This document shows, piece after piece, positions 7,662 through 16,221 of a stretch of 39,039 nucleotides of DNA. Both the position numbers and the translations under genes were made by a program. The DNA lies in assembly GCA_002433075.1 (NCBI GenBank), contig DJHM01000002.1, positions 1-39,039 of the forward strand, given 5' to 3'. The stretch comes from Latescibacteria bacterium UBA6620 (GTDB lineage Bacteria; Latescibacterota; UBA2968). Under the pieces are notes generated by a model. The model was not told the origin of the DNA. It did not search any database and worked only from the letters and a program-made list of their open reading frames with translations. Positions within the stretch are counted from its first letter, which is position 1, and each line of letters begins with the position of its first letter.

Positions 7662-8645
7662 ATGCAACGCTCGACCATCACATTCGACAATGTCATCGCC
7701 CCTGTCGCCAACCAGGTAAGGGCGTTCGAAGAACGATTCAACGGCGCGCTCAGTTCGGATGTCGAGAAGGTTCAGCTTATGTCCCGCTATCTGCAGGAGA
7801 ACCGGGGCAAACACTTTCGACCCGCACTTGCCCTGCTTTCGGCGGAATCGGTCGGCGAAGCCACCTCTCAGGCCGTCGAGGCGGCGGTTGGCATCGAAAT
7901 CCTCCAGACAGGCACCCTCATCCACGACGACGTCCTTGATTCCGCCGACATTCGAAGGGGCGCAGACGGGTTGCACGTCAAATGGGGAAACCACGCCGCC
8001 ATATTGATGGGGGATTTCTTACTCGTCAAAGCGATGGAGATTCTGGTCGGACTCCGCTCGCTGGACGTTATGGACGCCGCCACAAAAGCGATCCGGCGTA
8101 TGATCGAGGGCGAAATTCTGGAGGACGAAAAGGGTGGCGACGGTGAACTCAGTATTTACTTCACGATGATCAACAAGAAGACAGCCTCCCTCTACGCCCT
8201 GGCGTGCGAGGTAGGCGCCCTGCTCGGCGGTGGCACCGACGACGAAGTCCGGAATCTCACCACGTTCGGCAACGACGTCGGCATGGCGTTTCAGATTGCA
8301 GACGACCTCCTCGACTTCATTGGCGACGAAGAGACCCTCGGAAAACCCGTGGGAAACGACATTCGTGAGAAGAAGCTCACTCTCCCCATCATCCGCGCCC
8401 TTCGAAACTGCGAAAACGGGGAAGCCGAGCAGATTCATCGCAAGGTACAGATTGGCGTCGAATCGAACGACGACTGGCAGGAAATCAAAGCGTTCGTCGA
8501 ACGCTATGGGGGTATCGAGCTCGCCCGCGAAGAAGCTCGCAATTACGCCCGATCGGCCGAAGAAGCGCTGGATGGCATCGCGCCCTCCGCAGCTACCGAG
8601 GCCCTCAGAATGGCGGTCAATCTGCTCGTCGATCGCCAGCGATGA
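7662..8645 (+). CDS. Trans-polyprenyl diphosphate synthase (octaprenyl/heptaprenyl type)
   Basis: Elongates allylic diphosphates with isopentenyl diphosphate to make long-chain prenyl tails, most likely for the respiratory quinone side chain. The 327 residues show the first aspartate-rich motif HDDVLD (DDxxD at 89-93), FRP upstream, the GDFLL helix, and the second motif ADDLLDF (DDxxD at 214-218) followed by GKPVGNDIREKKLTLP. The all-helical isoprenoid synthase fold and length fit the IspB/HepT/GerC group rather than FPP synthase. Chain length cannot be read safely. Start ATG at 7662; AGGAC lies somewhat far upstream. It is flanked by its own promoter and a terminator-like hairpin. Confidence 0.9.
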   Translation: MQRSTITFDNVIAPVANQVRAFEERFNGALSSDVEKVQLMSRYLQENRGKHFRPALALLSAESVGEATSQAVEAAVGIEILQTGTLIHDDVLDSADIRRGADGLHVKWGNHAAILMGDFLLVKAMEILVGLRSLDVMDAATKAIRRMIEGEILEDEKGGDGELSIYFTMINKKTASLYALACEVGALLGGGTDDEVRNLTTFGNDVGMAFQIADDLLDFIGDEETLGKPVGNDIREKKLTLPIIRALRNCENGEAEQIHRKVQIGVESNDDWQEIKAFVERYGGIELAREEARNYARSAEEALDGIAPSAATEALRMAVNLLVDRQR

Positions 8646-8667
8646 ACGATCACACCACTCGAAACGG

Positions 8668-8710
8668 GGCCGATCCAGCAATGGGAACGTCTGGGTCGCC
8701 TTTTTTTATT
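8668..8710 (+). terminator. Intrinsic terminator between the prenyl synthase gene and secDF
   Basis: GGCCGATCCAG pairs with CTGGGTCGCC (10 bp, one bulged C, one wobble) around a 12-base loop and is followed by TTTTTTTATT. The secDF ATG comes only 34 bases after the tract and no promoter is seen between them. Confidence 0.7.
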
Positions 8711-8744
8711 GAGCCCTCCGGGGTTTAGGGAGCCGTAGCCCGAT

Positions 8745-11291
8745 ATGCAGCGAGACACCTGGCGTTCACTCATCATCGTGGGCACCCTCCTGGTCGCCCT
8801 CTTCTATCTATATCCCACATATCAGTTCTACTTCGACCCGCCTGCGAATCCCGACCAGCTCGAGCAGGTCAAGCAGAGGAGCATCAATCTCGGCCTCGAC
8901 CTCCAGGGAGGCATCCACCTCGTCCTCGAGGTCGATCCGACCAAACTCACGGAGGACGAACGCTCTGACGTCGTAGAACGGGCAAAGGAAGTCATCACCA
9001 ACCGGATCGACCAGTTCGGAGTGGCCGAACCCATCATCCACCGTGAAGGGGATTGGAGAATCGTCGTCGAGCTCCCCGGCGTTCAGGATGTGGAGAGAGC
9101 CAAAGACTTGATCGGCGAGAGGGCACGGCTCGAGTTCAAGATTCTCAAGTCCTCGATCGAGCGATCTTCGCTCCTGGACAAAATCGATGGCTTCGTGGCC
9201 TCACAGACCGAAAGCGGCAGCACGAGCGGCCTCGACGACATCTTCTCCACGGAGGAGGAAACGCCCTCCCTCCGGCGCTACATCCTGCAGGCCCACGGTG
9301 GTGCCGACTGGATGGTCTCCGCCGACGACCTTCAGACGGTCGGACGGATTCTGGGTGAATCGAGTCACCTCGTTCCATCGGACGGTGAGTTTCTGTGGGG
9401 CAGCAAGATTGAAGAGCAGGCCGATGGCCAGCAGTACCGACGACTCTACTACCTTCGCAAGAAGGTGGAAATGACAGGGGAGATCGTCAAAGACGCCAAG
9501 GTGAGACGCGGTCAGAGCTTTGAGAACGCGGGGCAGCCCGAAATCCACTTCACGACGACCGACGAAGGAGTCAGGATCTTCCAGCGTGTCACAGGGTCTT
9601 ACGTGGACGAGCGGATGGCCATCATCCTCGATGATCGGGTCTACTCGGCTCCAACCATCCAGGTCAAGATCCGGGACGGGCGATCCGTCATCACCGGCAG
9701 CGCAACGATCGAGGAAGCCAAAGACCTGGCCATCGTCCTGCGATCAGGATCCTTACCCGTCGACGTCAACATCGTCGAGGACAGGACGGTCGGACCCTCT
9801 CTCGGCCGCGATTCGATTCTCCAGGGTCGTCAGGCCGCCACGATCGGGTTGGCGATCGTGCTGGTATTCATGATCCTCTACTACGGATTCAGCGGCATCG
9901 TGGCCGATCTCGCCCTTGTGCTCAACCTCGTGTTTGTGATGGCCGTGCTGGCAGGATTCGGCGGAACCTTGACTCTTCCCGGCATTGCGGGGATCATCCT
10001 GACCATCGGTATGGCCGTCGACGCCAACGTGCTCATCTTCGAGCGTGTGCGTGAGGAACTGCGCTCCGGTAAGACGATTCGTGCGGCACTGGAAAATGGC
10101 TATGGCCGCGCCTTCCTCACGATCTTCGATGCCAACCTGACGACGGTCATCACGGCCGTCGTCCTCTATCAGTTCGGAACCGGTCCTATCAAAGGTTTCG
10201 CACTCACTCTGATGATCGGCATCGTCTCCAGTATGTTTACGGCCCTGTTCGTGACCCGCACGATTTTCAACCTTTCTCTCGGCAACCGAACGAGCATGAG
10301 CATTGGCTGGTTCAACATCTTCAACGATCCGAAGATCAAATTTTTGCGTTTTCGTCGATCCGGATTCGCCCTCTCCATCGTCGTGATCCTGGTCGGTCTT
10401 GGTTCGACCGTGGTCAAGGGTGGCTACAACCTCGGCATCGACTTCCGCGGAGGAACGCTCCTCGAACTTCACTTCGACCCGCCCGTGTCCGTCGGCAACA
10501 TTCGGGATGCGCTCGCCAGCGTCAGCGTCGAAGACCAGAACGTCGATGAGTTTGGATTGAGGCAGAGCGAGATCAAAGATTTGAGGCAGAGCGAGATCAA
10601 AGAGTTTGGAACTCCCAACGACATCCTCATTCGCGTGGAAGAGAGCGCTCAGGGAACAGCCGTCGCGGATGGCATCAAAACCACGTTGTCCAGTCGGTTC
10701 AGCGACAGTGTGAGCAACCCTGTGGACTGGCTGAGACGTCAGGAAGCGGTCGGTCCGAAAATCGGTGAGGAGCTCAAGAGCGACGCGGTAAATGCCATCG
10801 TCATCTCCCTGTTCCTGATCATCCTCTACATCTGGATCCGCTTCAAGCGAATCCAGTACGGCGTGGCAGCCGTCATCGCATTGTTCCACGATATTCTGAT
10901 TACGCTCGGTGTCTTCTCATTGTTGGAGAAGGAGATTTCCCTGGCCATTGTCGCCGCCCTGCTCACGATTGTCGGGTACTCGTTGAACGATACCATCGTC
11001 GTCTTCGACCGGGTTCGTGAGGATCTGCGCCTGTATCGCCGGGAGACCTTCGGAGAAATTCTCAACCGCAGCATCAACGAGTGCCTCAACCGGACTTTTC
11101 TGACATCAGGGACCACCCTCCTCGTCGTGATCGCTCTGTTCGTACTGGGAGGCGAAGTCATCCACGACTTCGCATTGGCCCTGATCGTCGGCGTGATCGT
11201 AGGTACGTATTCTTCATCTTTCGTCGCCAGCCCCATTGTCTATGAATGGCTCGGAAGATCGACGGCTCGAGGGTCCGCCGAGGCAGCGTAA
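8745..11291 (+). CDS. secDF: Fused protein translocase subunit SecDF
   Basis: Inner-membrane proton-driven motor that pulls secreted proteins out of the SecYEG channel. In 848 residues SecD and SecF are fused in one chain. The SecD half (about 1-520) has a first membrane helix near 7-27, the D1 motif INLGLDLQGGIHLVLEVD, a large extracytoplasmic domain, and the membrane block with IGMAVDANVLIFERVREEL. The SecF half (about 525-848) has YNLGIDFRGGTLLELHF and SLNDTIVVFDRVREDL, each with the conserved charged residues for proton flow. Residues 605-620 carry a doubled octapeptide (LRQSEIKD, LRQSEIKE). No yajC is adjacent. AGGGAG lies about 13 bases before the ATG. Confidence 0.96.
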   Translation: MQRDTWRSLIIVGTLLVALFYLYPTYQFYFDPPANPDQLEQVKQRSINLGLDLQGGIHLVLEVDPTKLTEDERSDVVERAKEVITNRIDQFGVAEPIIHREGDWRIVVELPGVQDVERAKDLIGERARLEFKILKSSIERSSLLDKIDGFVASQTESGSTSGLDDIFSTEEETPSLRRYILQAHGGADWMVSADDLQTVGRILGESSHLVPSDGEFLWGSKIEEQADGQQYRRLYYLRKKVEMTGEIVKDAKVRRGQSFENAGQPEIHFTTTDEGVRIFQRVTGSYVDERMAIILDDRVYSAPTIQVKIRDGRSVITGSATIEEAKDLAIVLRSGSLPVDVNIVEDRTVGPSLGRDSILQGRQAATIGLAIVLVFMILYYGFSGIVADLALVLNLVFVMAVLAGFGGTLTLPGIAGIILTIGMAVDANVLIFERVREELRSGKTIRAALENGYGRAFLTIFDANLTTVITAVVLYQFGTGPIKGFALTLMIGIVSSMFTALFVTRTIFNLSLGNRTSMSIGWFNIFNDPKIKFLRFRRSGFALSIVVILVGLGSTVVKGGYNLGIDFRGGTLLELHFDPPVSVGNIRDALASVSVEDQNVDEFGLRQSEIKDLRQSEIKEFGTPNDILIRVEESAQGTAVADGIKTTLSSRFSDSVSNPVDWLRRQEAVGPKIGEELKSDAVNAIVISLFLIILYIWIRFKRIQYGVAAVIALFHDILITLGVFSLLEKEISLAIVAALLTIVGYSLNDTIVVFDRVREDLRLYRRETFGEILNRSINECLNRTFLTSGTTLLVVIALFVLGGEVIHDFALALIVGVIVGTYSSSFVASPIVYEWLGRSTARGSAEAA
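10557..10604 (+). repeat. 24-bp in-frame tandem duplication within secDF
   Basis: Two adjacent 24-base copies (10557-10580 and 10581-10604) differ only in their last base (T or G). They add a second copy of eight residues, LRQSEIK followed by D or E, in the extracytoplasmic part of the SecF half. GAGTTTGGA flanks both ends (10548-10556 and 10602-10610). Confidence 0.95.
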
Positions 11292-11312
11292 GCAACCGAC
11301 ACACCTAAAACG

Positions 11313-11347
11313 AGAAGGGGCCCGGACGAATCGTCCCGGCCCCTTCT
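11313..11347. terminator. Two-way terminator between secDF and the PBP1A gene
   Basis: AGAAGGGGCC, a C-C mismatch and GGACG pair with CGTCC and GGCCCCTTCT around loop AAT: 15 paired bases. It sits between the two convergent genes. The T run on the minus side (CGTTTTAGG) is better than on the plus side (GTGTTCG), so it may serve both directions with different efficiency. Confidence 0.75.
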
Positions 11348-11365
11348 GTGTTCGACCGCACAAAA

Positions 11366-13501
11366 TCAGAATTGGTAACTGCCACGGGGCTTGTCGTCCT
11401 TCTGCTTCCGCTTCGCTGTCGGACGGGGTACTGCGCTCCCTTTGGAGGTATGAGTCGGGCAGGTTCTACCCGGCTCCGTGCCAGGGACGAAGACTTCCCC
11501 GAACGGGCTGGGGCAGTAGATCGTCGCGACGTCGTAGGTTTCATTACAGATCTCGACCAGAGGCACAGAAGCGGGCCTTTCGAAATCCTCAACCGGAAGA
11601 TTGAGAGCTTCGTGAGCGCGTTTCATGAAGTTCGTCCAGATCGGCAAAGCCACGACCGCACCCGACATCCGGTCTCCTAGCGAAACCTTCGCATCAAATC
11701 CTACCCACACTCCTGCCACCAGCTGCGGCGTAAACCCTACGAACCAGGTGTCAGCGAAATTCTGGGTGGTGCCCGTCTTTCCCGCTGCCGGGCGCCGGAA
11801 TCGATACGGAAAACGACGAGCTCCGTGGCCCGTTCCGCGGGGCTCATCCATCACCGACCGCATCATGCTCACCATGACCGCGGCGGTCTCAGCGCTCAGG
11901 GCGACGCTCTCCTTCCCCTGCACCTGCTCTTCCAGCACTTCCCCCGTCTTCCCGTAGATACGCGTGATCCCGATCGGGTCCACGTGAATACCCCGGTTGG
12001 GATAGACTCCGTAAGCGGAAACCATGTCGAGCAGGTAAACCTCGCTCGTGCCCATCGCGAGGGAGAGATACGGGCGAATGCGCCCCGAGATCCCCAGCTT
12101 ACGGGCATACCGCACACCCGTTCTCGGCCCGATCCGCTGCAAGACCTGGGTGGTCACCACGTTGCGAGACATAAACAGGCCTTCCCGCATCGTCATCCAG
12201 CCCAGGAATTTGCGGTCGTAGTTCTCGGGTTGCCAGTAGGTACCATCCGCCATTTCGATTGAAACTGCGGTATCGGGTAACCTGAGCGTGGGGGTCAGCC
12301 CCTTGTCGATCGCGGCTGTATAGATGAACGGCTTGAAGGAGGATCCGGGTTGCCTCAGTGCCTGGACAGCCCGGTTGAACTTGCTTTCCGCGAAGTCCCG
12401 GCCGCCGACCATCGCCAGGATATGGCCAGTACGCGGATCCAGCGCGACCAGCGCGCCCTGTACGACAGTGGCCGCCACGGTGTCCGCGGCGGTCTCGATC
12501 CCCTCCCAGAACGTCGAGTCCGGTGGCGTCCGGCGCCTGCGTTCATCCACCGTTCGTTGGACTTCGGCCAGCCGTCGATCCAGCACCTGCTCGGCGATAC
12601 GCTGCACACGCGAATCCAGTGTGGTGTAGACCGACACCCCATCCTGGTACAGCTGCGCCACGCCGTAGGTCTTCTCGATATACTGCCTCACGTACTCCGT
12701 GAAGTAAGGCGCCGCTCCCGTTTCCTCTTCCAGAGGCTTCAGGAGAATCGGACGGAGTCGTGCAGAGCGAAAGTCAGACTGGGTCAGCCTGCCCGTCCGT
12801 AACATCTGGCGTAACACCAGATCCCGACGCTCCTTCGCCCTTCGGGGGTGGTTCACGGGGGAATAGTAATAAGGTCCCTTCAGGAGCCCTACGAGCAACG
12901 CACATTCGTCCGCCGTCATTTCTTTGCTGCGCTTCCCGAAGAACCGTTGGGCGGCGGCCTCGATGCCGTGTGCCCCACGACCGAACAGCATGAGGTTGAA
13001 ATACTTCTCGATAATTTCGCGCTTGGTGTAGGTCCGCTCGAGCAGGACAGCCGTCATCTGCTCCTGGATCTTGCGCGAAAACGTTTGCTCGCGCGTCAGA
13101 AACAGATTCCGAGCCAGCTGCTGTGTGATCGTACTCGCGCCGTGACCTTTCAGACTTCCCTCGACCCAGAGGTTGCGCATAACCACCCGAATGATATCGG
13201 GGATACTGACCCCCCAGTGACGCCAAAAGTGTTGATCTTCGGTCGAAATCAGCGCATCGATCGCAGCTTCCGGCAGCCGGTCGTAGGTAATCGGATCCCG
13301 GCGCTGAGCCCAGAATTTCCTCAGGATCTTGCCGTCTGCAGAATAGATGTTGGTCGTCCGGGCGGGATCGACGTTTTCCAACTCAGCGAACGACGGAAGA
13401 CCGTCCTTGAATTTGAAGACGATGGCCGCCCCGACTCCCGCGTAGAGACACACGCAGATCGTGCAGTAGAGAAGGACGCGAACGACGTAGTATTTGACCA
13501 T
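11366..13501 (-). CDS. Bifunctional penicillin-binding protein 1A-like
   Basis: Class A PBP that polymerises glycan strands and cross-links peptides in the periplasm. The 711 residues show a short cytoplasmic end, one membrane helix (about 5-28), the glycosyltransferase domain with STEDQHFWRHWG (catalytic Glu 88), GASTITQQLARN (121-132) and RKIQE, a linker, then the transpeptidase domain with SSFK (387-390, catalytic Ser), SRN (445-447) and KTGTT (575-579). The C-terminal tail has cysteines spaced as in other PBP1A-like proteins and ends in a basic low-complexity stretch. The ATG lies 12 bases after the valS stop, with no Shine-Dalgarno, so coupling to valS is likely. It is last in the long leftward gene run. 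Confidence 0.93.
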   Translation of the reverse strand: MVKYYVVRVLLYCTICVCLYAGVGAAIVFKFKDGLPSFAELENVDPARTTNIYSADGKILRKFWAQRRDPITYDRLPEAAIDALISTEDQHFWRHWGVSIPDIIRVVMRNLWVEGSLKGHGASTITQQLARNLFLTREQTFSRKIQEQMTAVLLERTYTKREIIEKYFNLMLFGRGAHGIEAAAQRFFGKRSKEMTADECALLVGLLKGPYYYSPVNHPRRAKERRDLVLRQMLRTGRLTQSDFRSARLRPILLKPLEEETGAAPYFTEYVRQYIEKTYGVAQLYQDGVSVYTTLDSRVQRIAEQVLDRRLAEVQRTVDERRRRTPPDSTFWEGIETAADTVAATVVQGALVALDPRTGHILAMVGGRDFAESKFNRAVQALRQPGSSFKPFIYTAAIDKGLTPTLRLPDTAVSIEMADGTYWQPENYDRKFLGWMTMREGLFMSRNVVTTQVLQRIGPRTGVRYARKLGISGRIRPYLSLAMGTSEVYLLDMVSAYGVYPNRGIHVDPIGITRIYGKTGEVLEEQVQGKESVALSAETAAVMVSMMRSVMDEPRGTGHGARRFPYRFRRPAAGKTGTTQNFADTWFVGFTPQLVAGVWVGFDAKVSLGDRMSGAVVALPIWTNFMKRAHEALNLPVEDFERPASVPLVEICNETYDVATIYCPSPFGEVFVPGTEPGRTCPTHTSKGSAVPRPTAKRKQKDDKPRGSYQF

Positions 13502-13513
13502 AGTGGAGGGGGG

Positions 13514-16186
13514 CTACGACAGAGCCGACAACGTTTCTCGAAGTCGGTCCGCCGTTGCCTCGTATTCGATCTTCCGCCGGCGTTCGTTCTCGACCACCTC
13601 GGCGGGCGCGTTCTGAAGGAACTTGTCGTTCGACAGCTTCTTGTCCAGCCCAAGTAGAGCCTTCGACAGCCGGTCCAACTCTTTTTCCTGTCGCTGGCGC
13701 TCGACACCCAGATCGATCAGACCGGCCAGCGGCACGTAAACTTCAGTGTCTCCCAGCACGGCCGTTCCCGAGGCGGGAGGGCGCTCCGTGTCAGCGGCGA
13801 TTTCAATCTGGTCTACGCGCGCCAGCTCCCTGATCGAATCGGCGACCGAAGTCACAATCGCCCGACGTTCCTCGTCAGGCATCTTCACGAATAAGTCCGC
13901 ACGCTTTGCGGGTGGGATGTGCATCGTTCCGCGAATGTTCCGGACAGCCCCCACGATCTCCTGGATCAGGCCCATCTGTGCCTCCGCCTCGTCGTCGAAG
14001 CGCGTCGGATCCGCCTCGGGCCACGAGGCTACGATCAGGGCCTCGCCGTGGTGGGGGCACTGTTGCCAGAGCTCTTCTGATATGAAGGGCACCATCGGAT
14101 GCAACATACGCAGGGTGCCTTCGAGAACTGTGGCCAGCACATTCTGGACCTCTCCCCTCGCCTCGGCATCTTCCCCGTTCAGACGCACCTTCGCCAGTTC
14201 CACATACCAGTCGCAGTAGCTGTTCCATACGAACTCGTAGAGGCTGCGCGAAGCTTCGTCGAAGCGATTGATTTCAAGGGCTCGTGACACCGCGTCGATC
14301 GTTCGATGATATTGACTCAGGATCCATCGATCGGCCGGGTCCGATGGAGAAGACGACGGCGACAGAAGAGCGGGATCTTCGGGGTCCCGATCCGAAAGGT
14401 TCATCAGCACGAACCGAGATGCATTCCATACCTTATTGCAGAAGTTTCGGCAGGACTCAGTAACCGGGGAGTCCTCCAGATGGTTGTCCACGACGCCAGC
14501 GTCAAAACGAATATCCTGGGAGCTTCCGCACTGGTAGAGCAACGACAGCCGGGTTGCGTCGGCACCGTATCGATCGATCAGCTCGCGAGGGTCGATGCCC
14601 GTCCCCAGCGATTTGCTCATGCGTCTTCCATCGCGCGTCTGCACAGTAGGGTGAACGATCACCGTACGAAACGGAATCTCTTTCACGAACTCCGTCGCGG
14701 TCATGATCATCCGGATCACCCACAGATAAAGGATCTGTCTATCCGTGATCATGACATCCGTGGGGTGATAGATCGCCAGGTCTTCGGTCTCGTCCGGCCA
14801 ACCCAGCGTAGCGAACGGCCACAGGGCGGAGCTGAACCAGGTATCGAGCACGTCAGGATCCTGCTCGTAATTCTGGGGATCCTCAGGCGGCTCGATCTGG
14901 ACCTTGATTTCACCCGTCTGTTTGTGCGTCCACGCCGGGATACGATGGCCCCACCAGATCTGCCGGGAAATACACCAGTCCCGGATATTTTCCAACCACT
15001 CGATCGAATACTGCCTGAACCGATCGGGTACGTAGGTGATGCGCTCTTCCCGAAGCGCTGGAAGAATCGAATCGGCCAGATCCCGCATTGCCACGAACCA
15101 TTGCTCTAGCAGAAGGGGCTCGATCACCGTGCCACATCTATCGTGATGGGGCACCGCGTGGGCGTGATCGTCGATCTGAGTCAGCAGACCTTGTTCTTCC
15201 AGTTCGGCAATGACGGCCTTCCGGCATTCGTACCGATCCTGCCCGGCATAGTGACCGGCCTCTTCTGTCATCCGGCCGTCCAGACCGATCACCTGAATTT
15301 CCGCCAGATCGTGTCGCTGGCCGATCTCGTAGTCGTTAGGATCGTGCGCGGGTGTCACCTTGACCGCGCCGCTTCCCATTTCGGGATCTGCCGCTTCGTC
15401 CGCCACGATCGGGATGGGTCTGTCCATCAGCGGTAGACGCACTTGCTTCCCGATCGCATCCTGCCATCTCTCATCAGACGGATGAACCGCCACGCCGGTG
15501 TCTCCGAGCATGGTCTCAGGTCGTGTCGTGGCCACAACGACCTCGTGGTCCCCTTCGATACCGGGGTATCGGATATGCCAGAGGTGTCCGTTGACCTCAT
15601 TCTCTTCGAGCTCTAGATCGGACACCACAGATTCGCACTGAGGACACCAGTTGACGATCCTACGACCTCGATAGATCCAGCCACGCTCGTAGAACCGAAC
15701 GAAGGTCTGCAGCACTGCGCGCACATACCCTTCGTCCATCGTGTATCGTTCACGTGACCAGTCGTAACTGCACCCAAGGTCGCGAAGCTGCCGGAGGATC
15801 GTATTCCCATAGTTTTCCTTCCACGCCTGTATCCTTACGAGCATCTCTTCCCGCCCGATGTCGTGACGTGTTTTTCCCTCTTCCTGCTGGATTCGCTCTT
15901 CGACTTTCATTTGCGTACCGATCCCGGCGTGATCCGTCCCGGGAAGGCAGAGCGTCCGGTGACCTTGCATGCGACGCCAACGAATGATCGTGTCGTGAAT
16001 GGCGTGCTGGAGCGCGTGTCCCATGTGCAGCTCGCCTGTCACATTGGGTGGTGGAATCGTCACCGAGAACGGCTTCCCATCGGGGTTCGATTCGGGCCGG
16101 AAGTAGCCCGCATCGTCCCAGAAGGTGTACCATTTTTTCTCGATCGCTTGGGGGTCGTAGGTTTTCTCGAGCGGGGCGTCTGACAT
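13514..16186 (-). CDS. valS: Valine--tRNA ligase
   Basis: Charges tRNA-Val and edits threonine. The 890 residues have the class I signature HMGHA (54-58) after PPPNVTGEL, the WCPQCES zinc-like motif (180-186), an editing domain (about 200-340) with TTRPETMLGDT, RMSKS (522-526), the anticodon-binding domain, and the C-terminal coiled-coil arm with many charged residues (about 825-885). The start is ATG 16186, with GGAG six bases ahead and the N-terminus SDAPLEKTYDPQAIEKKWY matching the family; an upstream in-frame Met at 16225 would add 13 basic residues and overlap the previous gene, so it was not used. Confidence 0.97.
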   Translation of the reverse strand: MSDAPLEKTYDPQAIEKKWYTFWDDAGYFRPESNPDGKPFSVTIPPPNVTGELHMGHALQHAIHDTIIRWRRMQGHRTLCLPGTDHAGIGTQMKVEERIQQEEGKTRHDIGREEMLVRIQAWKENYGNTILRQLRDLGCSYDWSRERYTMDEGYVRAVLQTFVRFYERGWIYRGRRIVNWCPQCESVVSDLELEENEVNGHLWHIRYPGIEGDHEVVVATTRPETMLGDTGVAVHPSDERWQDAIGKQVRLPLMDRPIPIVADEAADPEMGSGAVKVTPAHDPNDYEIGQRHDLAEIQVIGLDGRMTEEAGHYAGQDRYECRKAVIAELEEQGLLTQIDDHAHAVPHHDRCGTVIEPLLLEQWFVAMRDLADSILPALREERITYVPDRFRQYSIEWLENIRDWCISRQIWWGHRIPAWTHKQTGEIKVQIEPPEDPQNYEQDPDVLDTWFSSALWPFATLGWPDETEDLAIYHPTDVMITDRQILYLWVIRMIMTATEFVKEIPFRTVIVHPTVQTRDGRRMSKSLGTGIDPRELIDRYGADATRLSLLYQCGSSQDIRFDAGVVDNHLEDSPVTESCRNFCNKVWNASRFVLMNLSDRDPEDPALLSPSSSPSDPADRWILSQYHRTIDAVSRALEINRFDEASRSLYEFVWNSYCDWYVELAKVRLNGEDAEARGEVQNVLATVLEGTLRMLHPMVPFISEELWQQCPHHGEALIVASWPEADPTRFDDEAEAQMGLIQEIVGAVRNIRGTMHIPPAKRADLFVKMPDEERRAIVTSVADSIRELARVDQIEIAADTERPPASGTAVLGDTEVYVPLAGLIDLGVERQRQEKELDRLSKALLGLDKKLSNDKFLQNAPAEVVENERRRKIEYEATADRLRETLSALS

Positions 16187-16190
16187 ATTT

Positions 16191-16194
16191 CTCC
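16191..16194 (-). promoter_or_regulatory. Ribosome binding site that decides the valS start
   Basis: GGAG on the minus strand with four bases (AAAT plus spacing) before the ATG at 16186 favours this start over the in-frame ATG 39 bases upstream. Confidence 0.6.
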
Positions 16195-16221
16195 GTCTTC
16201 TTATCGATCGGCTGAACCGAT

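Noticed and set aside
9753..10889. Open frame of 378 codons on the minus strand
   Set aside because: Antisense to secDF; the His/Asp-rich translation is what high-GC coding DNA gives on the opposite strand.
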